Source: Pontibacter akesuensis (GTDB lineage: Bacteria > Bacteroidota > Bacteroidia > Cytophagales > Hymenobacteraceae). Taken from it: a DNA stretch of 64,000 nucleotides. Under the pieces are notes generated by a model. That model saw only the letters and a list, made by a program, of their open reading frames with translations. It was not told where the DNA came from and made no database searches. Numbering within the stretch: position 1 is the stretch's first letter; the number at the start of each line of letters is the position of its first letter. Shown here one piece after another: positions 52,366-61,159 of this stretch. The translations under genes and the position numbers were made by a program. The stretch lies in the NCBI RefSeq assembly GCF_001611675.1, contig NZ_CP014766.1:4649422-4713421 (forward strand). Direction: 5' to 3'.

Positions 52366-53475
52366 TTGAAATCCCTATTTATATTCGGTACCAGACCAGA
52401 GGCTATAAAACTAGCTCCTCTTATTAAAGAATTCGAGGCAACTCCTGATTTTGATCTAGAGGTCTGTATAACTGCGCAGCACAGAGAAATGCTTGATCAA
52501 GTACTTGATTTTTTCAAAATCAAACCTGATTATGATTTAAACTTGATGAAGCCAAACCAAAACCTGTTTGCCATTACTGCTGATGCACTTACAGGTCTGA
52601 AAGAGGTGATTGAAGAATCTAAACCTGATCTAATCATTGTACAAGGCGATACTACCACTGCTTTTGCAGGGGCTTTAGCTGGTTTCTATAAACAGATTAA
52701 AATTGCTCATGTGGAGGCAGGCCTTAGAAGTAACAACTTATACTCTCCCTTTCCGGAGGAAGCCAATCGATTGATGATAGGCCAATTAGCTGATTATCAT
52801 TTTGCACCAACTCAAAAAGCTTTTGAAAACCTGCAAAGTGTTAATAAACAAAATGTGTGGGATGTAGGGAATACTGTGATCGACGCTTTGTTACTGGGTT
52901 TAGAACTGATTGAGGACAACGATAGCAGTATACTTAGCAGTTTTGAAGGCATAGATTTTTCAAAGAGGATCATTCTTGTCACGGCGCATAGGCGAGAAAG
53001 TTTCGGAGAGCCATTTGAAAACATTTGTAATGCTATACGTGATATTGCAGAGGAATTTGAGGCCTGTGAAATTGTGTTTCCTGTGCATCTAAATCCTAAT
53101 GTAAGACAAGTTGTATCCAAGATTCTCAGTGACATAAAAAATGTACACCTTATCGAGCCACTCGATTATCCGAAATTTATATGGTTGATAAACAAAAGTT
53201 TTTTGATCATTACAGATTCTGGTGGTGTACAGGAGGAAGCACCAACGCTTGGTAAACCTGTGCTTGTTATTCGAGATGAAACAGAAAGAGAAGAAGGAAT
53301 AACAGCAGGAACAGCAAAGCTCGTGGCAACTAACAGAGAAAGTATTTACTCTTCTGCCTATCGTCTGCTTACAAATGAACATGAGTATAATAAGATGGCT
53401 AACGCTGTTAACCCTTACGGTGATGGTACCACCAGCAAGCAGATTGTGAAGATCTTAAAAGAAGTTTACTGCTAA
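52366..53475 (+). CDS. wbpI: UDP-GlcNAc3NAcA 2-epimerase, WbpI-like (WecB family)
   Basis: A 369-residue non-hydrolysing UDP-GlcNAc 2-epimerase-family enzyme. Motifs: FIFGTRPEAIKLAPLI, VQGDTTTAFAGALAGF, HVEAGLRSNN, and SGGVQEEAPTLGKPVLVIRD. In the canonical WecB the last block is followed by TERPE; here TEREEG replaces it. That, together with the preceding wbpEDB genes, favours the WbpI role (making UDP-ManNAc3NAcA) over plain ManNAc synthesis. The start is a TTG at 52366; no ATG fits. It follows wbpB after 41 bases. Confidence 0.85.
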   Translation: MKSLFIFGTRPEAIKLAPLIKEFEATPDFDLEVCITAQHREMLDQVLDFFKIKPDYDLNLMKPNQNLFAITADALTGLKEVIEESKPDLIIVQGDTTTAFAGALAGFYKQIKIAHVEAGLRSNNLYSPFPEEANRLMIGQLADYHFAPTQKAFENLQSVNKQNVWDVGNTVIDALLLGLELIEDNDSSILSSFEGIDFSKRIILVTAHRRESFGEPFENICNAIRDIAEEFEACEIVFPVHLNPNVRQVVSKILSDIKNVHLIEPLDYPKFIWLINKSFLIITDSGGVQEEAPTLGKPVLVIRDETEREEGITAGTAKLVATNRESIYSSAYRLLTNEHEYNKMANAVNPYGDGTTSKQIVKILKEVYC

Positions 53476-53477
53476 GT

Positions 53478-54623
53478 ATGCGAAAGAAAGTACTCATTAT
53501 CGACTCTAACTATCCCAACGAAAACAACTTGTATGGTGATGTTTTTGTACATTCCAGAGCCAGGTTCTACAAGAATGTATTTGATATACAGGTGTTAGGC
53601 TGGGACAAAAGGAGAGAAAATTTCGAATTCACTTACGAAGGTATCCCTGCTAAATCATTCAAAACCAAAAAGGAGCTAACCAGAAATATATTTGAATATA
53701 AGCCAGATATTATTCTGATTCATTTTGTAGAAGGCTGGATGCTATCAGCTTTTATAAAACCTATAAATTGTCCCGTGTTGATATGGGTGCATGGGGCTGA
53801 GGCCTTAGGCTGGTACAGGAGAATTTTCAATTTCAGAAATGTACTTCAGTTTGGCAATTATGTGCTGAAGAACACACTCCAATTGATTAAGGTAAGACAG
53901 CTAATATCCTATTCAAATCATACAGACAAAGTAGCATTTATTTTTGTGTCTAACTGGATGAAAGGGATCACCGAAACAGATACACGAATTAAAGTAAAAA
54001 ATTACCACCTGATCCCTAACCCTATTGATGCCAATATTTTTCAGTATGTAGAAAAGACTCCTGATCAGAGAAAGCATATTTTACTTATCCGCTCGTTTAA
54101 TTCTAAAAAATACGCTAATGATATTGCTATCGATGCTATTATGGAATTAAGTAATAAGGATTTCTTTTCTGATATAAGGTTCAGCATCTATGGTATGGGG
54201 AAATATTTTAAGCCCCTTACAAAAAAGTTAGAGAAGTTTGACAATGTAAACCTCCATAACACCTTTGTAGAAAACACAAGCATCCCTGAAATTCATAGAC
54301 AGCATGGTATCTTCCTTTGCCCAACACGTCAAGATGCGCAGGGTGTTTCGATGTGTGAAGCAATGTCTAGTGGTTTGGTGCCTATTTCTTCATTTAATAC
54401 AGCTATTCCAGAATTTTTGGATGACCAAAAGACAGGGTTCATGACTAATTCAGCGAAAGAGATTGCCCAGGCAGTGGAAGTGTTGTATTACAATCCTGAC
54501 AAGTATCTAAAAATTTCAAAAAATGCCGCAACTTCTATTCAAGAAAAAAGTGGGAATGACACTGTACTGCAGAAAGAGATAAAGATAATAGAAGACAATA
54601 TAGACCAGTACGTAAAACCTTGA
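53478..54623 (+). CDS. Glycosyltransferase, GT-B fold (family 4-like)
   Basis: A 381-residue glycosyltransferase. The nucleotide-sugar side carries HILLIRSFNSKKYANDI and the typical acidic loop HGIFLCPTRQDAQGVSMCEA, where Glu residues contact the donor. The N-terminal domain shows VLIWVHGAEALGWYRR. No membrane segment is seen. The sugar donor and acceptor cannot be assigned. It starts 3 bases after wbpI, and the wzx start overlaps its stop by 4 bases. Confidence 0.82.
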   Translation: MRKKVLIIDSNYPNENNLYGDVFVHSRARFYKNVFDIQVLGWDKRRENFEFTYEGIPAKSFKTKKELTRNIFEYKPDIILIHFVEGWMLSAFIKPINCPVLIWVHGAEALGWYRRIFNFRNVLQFGNYVLKNTLQLIKVRQLISYSNHTDKVAFIFVSNWMKGITETDTRIKVKNYHLIPNPIDANIFQYVEKTPDQRKHILLIRSFNSKKYANDIAIDAIMELSNKDFFSDIRFSIYGMGKYFKPLTKKLEKFDNVNLHNTFVENTSIPEIHRQHGIFLCPTRQDAQGVSMCEAMSSGLVPISSFNTAIPEFLDDQKTGFMTNSAKEIAQAVEVLYYNPDKYLKISKNAATSIQEKSGNDTVLQKEIKIIEDNIDQYVKP

Positions 54624-56071
54624 AAGTAAAAGATAAGAGAAGCACTGGAGCCGGAGCATTAAAGTCGTTTATTCAATTCTCATATGGCACGTGGGGGTTA
54701 GCATTTATAAATATTTTAACTACACCTGTCATCACATGGCTGATTGTGCCTGAAGAGCTTGGACGCGCGTCCATGTTCACCCTTCTTTACAACGTTCTGC
54801 TTAATATTGCTCTTTTAGGTACAGATCAAAGCTTTTGCAGATTTTTCTATGAGAACACAAGATCAAGGCCTACGCTGCTAAGCTCTTCCATACTTATACC
54901 GCTGTTACTTGTACTTGTAATTGGAGTTGGTGTGATATCATCATGGGATTTTCTTTCAACTCTTATGTTCGGGCAATCTGAGCCAGTTACTGTTGCTCTT
55001 ATTCTGGTTTTCACCCTATTAAGCGGTGTTATATATAGGTTTGGCTTATTGTCGCTTAGAATGTATAAGAGTGCCAACTCCTACTCCATACTTCAAATTA
55101 TCAATGGAGTACTCAATGTAACATTGATAGTTGGATATTCTTGGCTAGTGCATAAAAGCTATGAAGCTATCATAATCGCATTTCTGATATCCACCTCCTG
55201 TTCTGCACTTATAACTATATCGATTCAGTACAAACTATGGAAAAGAGCAGTAGTAGCTGTTGACTCTGAATTGATCAAGAAAACCATTTTCTACGGGCTC
55301 CCTTTTGTCCCTGCTTTCATTTTAGAGTGGTTATTCCAGGCATCTGACAGATTTTTCCTGCGTTACTACATGTCATTCGAAGACATCGGTATATATGCTG
55401 CTAGCTTCAAGATAGTAGCAGCTTTGAATCTATTACAGAGTGGATTTAATTTGTTCTGGGTACCTTTCTCTTATGAACTGTTCTCTAAAAACCCAGAGGA
55501 AAGAGGCACTTATGCGAAGGTTTTCAATTTCTTATCAGCTGCACTACTGGCAGTAATTGTTATGTTGATGCTATTCAAAAATATAATAGCTAGTATACTG
55601 GCTGATAGCTACAGCGAAGCTGCCTATATCATCCCCTTCTTGCTTTTTATTCCTGTATTGTATACAATTTCAGAAGTAACCGTTGTCGGGATCAATCTAA
55701 AGAAGAAAACTTATTTTCACTTATATATCAGCTTGTTTGCGTTCATAAGTAATGTTCTGTTAAACTTCCTTCTGATTCCAGCTTTCGGAATTAAAGGGGC
55801 GGCTATAGCAACAGGTTTATCATACTTTGTGTTTTTTGTAAGCAGAACATTCTACTCTCAGTCATTATTCAAGATCAATTATGCCTGGAGTAGATTTACG
55901 TGCGCATTAGTCATTGCCTTTTGCTGTGCTATCGTGCATTCTTTTATGGAACAAAGCATCTATTCTTTATCGCTAGGTATAGTAGGAATGCTATTGGTAA
56001 TACTATTATTTTTGCAAGAATGGAAAGAGATGCTTCAAATTGCAAAAAGCAGGTTGAAGTTGAAGGCTTGA
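54620..56071 (+). CDS. wzx: Oligosaccharide flippase Wzx
   Basis: A 483-residue MOP-superfamily flippase (polysaccharide biosynthesis protein) with about 12-14 membrane segments that moves undecaprenyl-linked repeat units across the inner membrane. The N-terminus GALKSFIQFSYGTWGLAFIN, YGLPFVPAFILEWLFQASDR and DRFFLRYYMSFEDIGIYAAS are characteristic. It starts at a TTG (54620) that overlaps the upstream stop. Together with Wzy, Wzz and the ligase-like gene it shows a Wzx/Wzy-dependent pathway. An 84-base gap follows, then hisH. Confidence 0.9.
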   Translation: MKVKDKRSTGAGALKSFIQFSYGTWGLAFINILTTPVITWLIVPEELGRASMFTLLYNVLLNIALLGTDQSFCRFFYENTRSRPTLLSSSILIPLLLVLVIGVGVISSWDFLSTLMFGQSEPVTVALILVFTLLSGVIYRFGLLSLRMYKSANSYSILQIINGVLNVTLIVGYSWLVHKSYEAIIIAFLISTSCSALITISIQYKLWKRAVVAVDSELIKKTIFYGLPFVPAFILEWLFQASDRFFLRYYMSFEDIGIYAASFKIVAALNLLQSGFNLFWVPFSYELFSKNPEERGTYAKVFNFLSAALLAVIVMLMLFKNIIASILADSYSEAAYIIPFLLFIPVLYTISEVTVVGINLKKKTYFHLYISLFAFISNVLLNFLLIPAFGIKGAAIATGLSYFVFFVSRTFYSQSLFKINYAWSRFTCALVIAFCCAIVHSFMEQSIYSLSLGIVGMLLVILLFLQEWKEMLQIAKSRLKLKA

Positions 56072-56145
56072 TAACTTATGGAGTGAGAGCATATAGGTCA
56101 CTTTACTTTCGCACAAACGTCATCCACATTATTACTCAGAATTTT

Positions 56146-56153
56146 TAATTTTG
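56146..56153 (+). promoter_or_regulatory. Possible -7 box directly upstream of hisH
   Basis: TAATTTTG ends 2 bases before the hisH ATG at 56156. If real, it would give an almost leaderless mRNA. AT-rich sequence makes a chance match possible. Confidence 0.25.
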
Positions 56154-56155
56154 CC

Positions 56156-56767
56156 ATGATTGCCATCATAGAATACGGAGTAGGGAATTTGAATTCAGTC
56201 AGGAACATGTTTAAGAAGATTGGATACAATGCTTCTATTACTTCCAATCCTGAAGAAATATTAAAGGCTGATAAGATATTGCTTCCTGGTGTGGGTGCAT
56301 TTGATAATGGTATGACGAAGTTAAATGACTCTGGTTTGCTACCGGTACTAAAGCAGAAGGCCCTGCAAGAAAAGGTGCCAGTTCTGGGGATATGCCTGGG
56401 CATGCAGATGCTTACTAATGGTAGCGAAGAAGGCACCTTACCTGGCTTAGGTTGGATAGATGCTGATACGCTAAAGTTTCGATTTACTGACAGCAGTATA
56501 AAAGTGCCGCATATGGGTTGGAATTATATAGCTTTGAAAAAAGAAACTCCTCTGTTTAAGGATATGGATAGAACCACAAGTCGCTTTTACTTTGTGCATT
56601 CGTTTCATGTGAAGTGCAATAACAGTAGTAATTCATTGGCAGAAACTACTTATGGTACAACTTTTTCGTCTGCCATTATGAATGACAACTTATTTGGAAC
56701 TCAGTTTCACCCGGAAAAAAGCCATAAATATGGAATGCAGCTATTAACTAACTTTGCAAAACTCTAG
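56156..56767 (+). CDS. hisH: HisH-type glutamine amidotransferase (HisH2, sugar amidination)
   Basis: A 203-residue class-I glutamine amidotransferase of the HisH type, which releases ammonia for a partner protein. The nucleophile is Cys80 in VLGICLGMQML; the partner His/Glu is in QFHPEKSHKYG. It is followed by hisF after 3 bases and by wbpG after another 13. This trio, HisH2-HisF2-WbpG, is known to make acetamidino sugars in Pseudomonas aeruginosa O5, so this copy most likely serves polysaccharide synthesis rather than histidine synthesis. No other his genes are nearby. Confidence 0.9.
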   Translation: MIAIIEYGVGNLNSVRNMFKKIGYNASITSNPEEILKADKILLPGVGAFDNGMTKLNDSGLLPVLKQKALQEKVPVLGICLGMQMLTNGSEEGTLPGLGWIDADTLKFRFTDSSIKVPHMGWNYIALKKETPLFKDMDRTTSRFYFVHSFHVKCNNSSNSLAETTYGTTFSSAIMNDNLFGTQFHPEKSHKYGMQLLTNFAKL

Positions 56768-56770
56768 AAG

Positions 56771-57535
56771 ATGCTTCGGAAGAGAATAATACCCTGCCTG
56801 CTTCTAAAGGAAGAAGGTTTAGTTAAAACTGTAAAGTTTAAGCAAGAGAAGTATATAGGAGATCCTATAAATGCTTTAAAGATATTTAACGAAAAAGAAG
56901 TAGACGAGCTGGTATTCTTAGACATATCGGCGACTGAAAGAAAAGAGGAGCCTCATTATGATCTACTTTCTGAAATAGCATCAGAATGCTTTATGCCTCT
57001 AGCTTATGGTGGAGGAATTCATAAGATTGAGCAGATAAGCAAGATATTAAGTCTTGGATTTGAGAAGGTTGTTATCAATACCGCAGCAGTAGATAATCCT
57101 GACTTAATCAAAGAAGCAGCCCAAGTCTTTGGTAGCTCTACTATAGTGGTAAGCATAGATGTAAAAAAGAATCTATTTGGCAAGTATCAGGTTTATACTA
57201 AACGAGGAACCTACAACACTAAATTAGATCCGGTAAAACATGCTGCTAATGTTGAGAATCTCGGAGCGGGAGAAGTAATGCTTAACAGTATTGATAGAGA
57301 TGGAACGATGTCTGGCTACGATATAGCTTTGATTGCAAAGGTTTCAAACCATGTAAGTATCCCTATCATTGCAAGCGGCGGTGCCGGAAATTTACAGCAC
57401 TTCTATGAGGCCCTGACGTTAGGTAAAGCTTCTGCAGCAGCTGCTGGGAGCTTCTTTGTCTTTCATGGAAAAAACAGAGCCGTACTAATCAATTATCCAT
57501 CAGAGGCCGATTTTAGCCAGAGCCAAATTTTTTAA
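56771..57535 (+). CDS. hisF: HisF-type cyclase subunit (HisF2, sugar amidination)
   Basis: A 254-residue TIM-barrel protein of the HisF family. The N-terminus reads RIIPCLLLKEEGLVKTVKFK, where histidine-pathway HisF has CLDVKDGRVVKG, so the catalytic Asp-Lys start is altered. YGGGIHKIEQ and PIIASGGAGNLQHF, which bind phosphate groups, are kept. The divergence supports a role as ammonia channel for WbpG with HisH2. It starts 3 bases after hisH and is followed by wbpG. Confidence 0.9.
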   Translation: MLRKRIIPCLLLKEEGLVKTVKFKQEKYIGDPINALKIFNEKEVDELVFLDISATERKEEPHYDLLSEIASECFMPLAYGGGIHKIEQISKILSLGFEKVVINTAAVDNPDLIKEAAQVFGSSTIVVSIDVKKNLFGKYQVYTKRGTYNTKLDPVKHAANVENLGAGEVMLNSIDRDGTMSGYDIALIAKVSNHVSIPIIASGGAGNLQHFYEALTLGKASAAAAGSFFVFHGKNRAVLINYPSEADFSQSQIF

Positions 57536-57548
57536 ATTTTATTAATAT

Positions 57549-58673
57549 ATGATACCTTATCAAGTTTGTAATCGATGTGTAATGGATACGTCGGAGCCAG
57601 AAATATCATTTGATGAGAATGGGAATTGTAATCACTGCACGGCCTACCTATCCAACGAACATAATTTAGCTCTTCAATCTGACACATCTAAAAAAGAAGA
57701 TCTAAATAAACTTGTAGAAAGAATCAAATCTAGCTCCAGGAACAGTAAATATGATTGTATTATCGGAGTAAGTGGTGGAGTTGACAGTACATACGTTGCT
57801 TATCTTGTAAAAGAGCTAGGTTTAAATCCGCTGGCTGTGCACTTAGACAATGGCTGGAACTCAGAACTTGCAGTAAGCAATATCCAGAAAACATTAGATA
57901 ATTTAGGCATCGACCTTTATACGTATGTGATTGACTGGCATGAGTTTAGAGACATTCAACTGTCCTTCTTGAAAGCTTCAGTAAGAGACGCAGAAATCCC
58001 TACAGATCATGCCATCATCTCAGTTTTGTACCAGGTAGCGGCGAAAGAAAATCTTAAATATATTCTTAGCGGAGCAAACTCTGCAACTGAAGGCATTTAT
58101 CCGGTTACCTGGACATACGGTATTGCAGACTTAAAATATATTAAAGGCATTCATAGCATCTTTGGCTCAAAAAAGCTTAAAACGTTTCCGAGTACCAGTC
58201 TTTCAATGAAGGACTATTATATCTTACTGAAACAGATCAAGACCGTTCCGATCCTTGACTATATAGATTTCAACAAGGAGAAGGCGATGCAAATCATTCA
58301 AAATGAGCTGGGTTGGAGGTATTACGGCGGTAAACATTACGAATCTATTTATACAAGATTCTTTCAAGGCTATATTATGCCTGTAAAATTTAAAATAGAC
58401 AAAAGAAGAGCGCACTTATCTACCCTGATCTGTTCTGGTCAAATAACAAAAGCCGAGGCTTTGGAAGAGCTAAAAAAGGAAATATATCCTGCGGAATTAT
58501 ATGAATCTGATAGAGAATTTGTTTTGAAGAAGTTAAAGTTATCAGAGACAGATTTTGCAGAAATAATGAAACTTCCAATTAAGTCTTATAAGGATTACCC
58601 TAACAGCAAAAACTACTTTGAGTTTAGAAAAAAGGTAGTTCCATACCTAAGGAAAATATCCCTGATGCATTAA
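57549..58673 (+). CDS. wbpG: N-acetyl sugar amidotransferase, WbpG/PseA-like
   Basis: A 374-residue PP-loop ATPase that turns an acetamido group into an acetamidino group using ammonia from HisH/HisF. The ATP-binding motif SGGVDS is at residues 75-80. A zinc site is formed by Cys7, Cys10, Cys27 and Cys30 (CNRC and CNHC). WTYGIADLKYIKGIH and the CVMDTSEPEI start match the TIGR03573-type family with WbpG and PseA. The substrate here is probably UDP-ManNAc3NAcA, because wbpB/E/D/I are in the same locus. Confidence 0.9.
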   Translation: MIPYQVCNRCVMDTSEPEISFDENGNCNHCTAYLSNEHNLALQSDTSKKEDLNKLVERIKSSSRNSKYDCIIGVSGGVDSTYVAYLVKELGLNPLAVHLDNGWNSELAVSNIQKTLDNLGIDLYTYVIDWHEFRDIQLSFLKASVRDAEIPTDHAIISVLYQVAAKENLKYILSGANSATEGIYPVTWTYGIADLKYIKGIHSIFGSKKLKTFPSTSLSMKDYYILLKQIKTVPILDYIDFNKEKAMQIIQNELGWRYYGGKHYESIYTRFFQGYIMPVKFKIDKRRAHLSTLICSGQITKAEALEELKKEIYPAELYESDREFVLKKLKLSETDFAEIMKLPIKSYKDYPNSKNYFEFRKKVVPYLRKISLMH

Positions 58674-58710
58674 AACATCAATTAAGTAGAATTTAGCATA
58701 AAGTTATTCT

Positions 58711-58755
58711 CAGGCTATCAAGTTACATGTCAGCGACACATAATTAGATAGCCTG
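58711..58755 (+). promoter_or_regulatory. 9-bp inverted repeat before the downstream glycosyltransferase
   Basis: CAGGCTATC (58711-58719) and GATAGCCTG (58747-58755) are exact complements with a 27-nt loop. The right arm ends 9 bases before the ATG at 58765. It could control translation of the gene or partly terminate the wbpG transcript. Confidence 0.35.
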
Positions 58756-58764
58756 AATTATTAT

Positions 58765-59892
58765 ATGAAAACAAAAAACAGTAACAAGTCGCTTCTTGTC
58801 ATGATTGGCAACAGTAAATTAGGAGGGCTTGAAAGACGGTATTCGAAGGCTTTTGCTAAACTGCAGGAAAAAAATCATAACTCATTTTTAGTAGTTAATC
58901 AGGATTTATACAATGGTTTGCTTCAACACAGCATCATAAGTAGCAGTACCCCTAACATCTTTATTGTAAAACAGAAGACAAGTTTTAAGTCATTCAAAAC
59001 ACCCTTAAAATTTCAACTTTTTGCGGCTTTCGAAATTCTAAAAATTGTTCTTAAGCATCGTATAAATAATTTACATTTAGTACAGACGCAAATTCTAATC
59101 AGCTCCATACTTACTTTATTTCCAGTAAAAAACAAGATCATTACTTTCGCCCATACCGATTTTGATCCTGGTTATGAAAGAGGGCTAAAGAGATTACTGC
59201 TAAAATTTGTACTCGCCAGAGTAAATAGGATTGATTTTCTGTCGAATGATATTAAGAATAAATATCTAAAGAAATACCCTCTACTCTCAGATCAAACTGA
59301 GAATCTTGTGACTCCCTGCAGTTACATTGATTATGAAAAATTTATACCTGGAGAAAAGCACAAGACCATAATATCACTTTCTAGGCTAGATCCGATAAAG
59401 AACACTAAGCTGCTTGTAGAGGCAATTCACATTATCATCAATGAAAGAAAATTGTCTCTGGATGGCTATAAATGCTTGATACTTGGTGATGGTCCTTGTA
59501 AAGAAGAATTAGAAGAACTGATAAAGAGATACAGTATCGGAAAATATGTGGAATTGGGATACGCTTTCAACCCAGTAGATTATTTAAAACACTCTACAAT
59601 TTTTGTATCTATACAGCAAACAAACAATTATCCTTCTCAAAGTTTGATTGAAGCTATGGCATGTGAAAATGCTGTCATAGCGTCTGATGTTGGAGAAACA
59701 AGATTATTAGTTGATGAACAAAACGGTGTTTTAGTAGAGCTGAATTCCGAAATAATTGCCGATGCAATTTTAAGTTTGATTCAAAACCCTGTTTTGTTAG
59801 ACCTTTTAAGGCTGAACTCAAGAAGTAAAGTTTTGTGCACTCATACAATTGAAAACTTTTTGGGCTACTTAGTCAATAGTTTATACCGATAG
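58765..59892 (+). CDS. Glycosyltransferase, GT-B fold (family 4-like)
   Basis: A 375-residue glycosyltransferase. The first part contains LVMIGNSKLGGLERRYSKAF. The C-terminal half has the GT4 donor region IISLSRLDPIKNTKLLVEAI, LILGDGPCKEELEELI and the acidic loop QSLIEAMACENAVIASDVGE. The linkage it makes is unknown. The gene starts 91 bases after wbpG, behind the inverted repeat, and the polymerase follows after 13 bases. Confidence 0.85.
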   Translation: MKTKNSNKSLLVMIGNSKLGGLERRYSKAFAKLQEKNHNSFLVVNQDLYNGLLQHSIISSSTPNIFIVKQKTSFKSFKTPLKFQLFAAFEILKIVLKHRINNLHLVQTQILISSILTLFPVKNKIITFAHTDFDPGYERGLKRLLLKFVLARVNRIDFLSNDIKNKYLKKYPLLSDQTENLVTPCSYIDYEKFIPGEKHKTIISLSRLDPIKNTKLLVEAIHIIINERKLSLDGYKCLILGDGPCKEELEELIKRYSIGKYVELGYAFNPVDYLKHSTIFVSIQQTNNYPSQSLIEAMACENAVIASDVGETRLLVDEQNGVLVELNSEIIADAILSLIQNPVLLDLLRLNSRSKVLCTHTIENFLGYLVNSLYR

Positions 59893-59905
59893 AATACTTC
59901 TTAAA

Positions 59906-61159
59906 GTGAATGATTATATATCGCAGACCAGTAAGCCTAACTATAGGTTCTTATTGTTTCTATTGCTACTTACCAGCGGTCCTATTCCACTGAAGTTAGT
60001 TGCGTTACTTTTCATCAAAGTTCCTTTAAAAGTTCGTACCAGAGTAAGTCTTGCTAAGGCATTCTATATCTTTATTGCTTCCTATTCACTTGTTTATGGT
60101 GCACTCTTTCTATTCAATCAGAATTATTGGATAGCTTATTTCTTAGTTTTATTGTTTTGGATAATTGCATTCATAGCTTTTTGTGAAATTGAAAATTTCA
60201 TTAAGCAGAACGATTTCCAAACTATCAATGCTACCATAAATTGCTACTTCTTCATAAACTTCATTTTTGTTGTACAACAACTCATTTCGATAATTATTTA
60301 TTCCGGCTCATTAAATCCTTTTAACGCTAGTGCGTCGCATGGTGATATGATAATGGGTATCTACAGTAATTCATCCATCAATATGATTGTGATGGGATTT
60401 TATGCCATCTATTTCTTTTATAAAAGGAGTCTTGGAAAGCTGTTTATTGCATTATTCTGCTTCCTGATGACTGGCTATATGAGTGGACTTCTGATACTAC
60501 TCGTAGCATTAACAATGTTTTTCTTTCTCTTTGAGAAGAGAATTTCTTTAAAAATTTACTCCATACTAATTATCATCTCCATTATAGTTTTCTACTACTT
60601 CTTCTCTAGAGAGAATTATGATTACGCCTTAGGCTACATCAACAGAGCACTTGCATTTGATGCTAAAATGCCTTTCAAACTAAAATCATACATACAGACA
60701 TATCACTACTGGACAGATTCTGCTGCAAACTTCATATTCGGTGCTGGTCCTGGTAATTTTTCTTCTAGGGTTACCTTCGTGGTATCAGGAGATTATGTAG
60801 GTTGGTATCCAGAAAGCTTAAGCTATGTTTCAAAAAGCTTCGCAAAAAATCATTTTTGGATATGGAATTATGATTTTAATAATCCCTGGGACAATATCAA
60901 TAATGCAGCCAATCAACCTTTTTCGGCTTATAATCAGATTATTGGCGAGTACGGCCTGATAGGATTGATCGCTTTCATTTTTCTATACATTGGCTTTTGG
61001 ATGAGAGGCTTTATGAGCTTAACTTACGGTAAAATTATATTTATTTCCTTCTTAGGGTATTTAGTTTTAGATTATTGGTTTGAATATTTTTCCGTTGTGA
61101 TCCTTTTTGAATTGTTCATGCTTTTGAACAGAAAAGAGTCAGAAACAGCTAAACTTTAA
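59906..61159 (+). CDS. wzy: O-antigen/polysaccharide polymerase Wzy
   Basis: A 417-residue integral membrane protein with about ten to twelve hydrophobic segments (first near FLLFLLLLTSGPIPLKLVAL) and a long central extracytoplasmic loop (about 250-340). That loop contains NFIFGAGPGNFSSRV and the closing ANQPFSAYNQIIGEYGLIGL, which resembles Wzy/O-antigen polymerases. Family sequences are poorly conserved, so the assignment rests on topology, the GAGPG loop and position. The start is a GTG at 59906. The next gene starts directly after its stop. Confidence 0.78.
   Translation: MNDYISQTSKPNYRFLLFLLLLTSGPIPLKLVALLFIKVPLKVRTRVSLAKAFYIFIASYSLVYGALFLFNQNYWIAYFLVLLFWIIAFIAFCEIENFIKQNDFQTINATINCYFFINFIFVVQQLISIIIYSGSLNPFNASASHGDMIMGIYSNSSINMIVMGFYAIYFFYKRSLGKLFIALFCFLMTGYMSGLLILLVALTMFFFLFEKRISLKIYSILIIISIIVFYYFFSRENYDYALGYINRALAFDAKMPFKLKSYIQTYHYWTDSAANFIFGAGPGNFSSRVTFVVSGDYVGWYPESLSYVSKSFAKNHFWIWNYDFNNPWDNINNAANQPFSAYNQIIGEYGLIGLIAFIFLYIGFWMRGFMSLTYGKIIFISFLGYLVLDYWFEYFSVVILFELFMLLNRKESETAKL

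Noticed and set aside
56156..57535. hisH and hisF as part of a histidine operon
   Set aside because: No other his genes are present, HisF has a diverged N-terminus, and both are directly followed by a wbpG-type amidotransferase in a polysaccharide locus.
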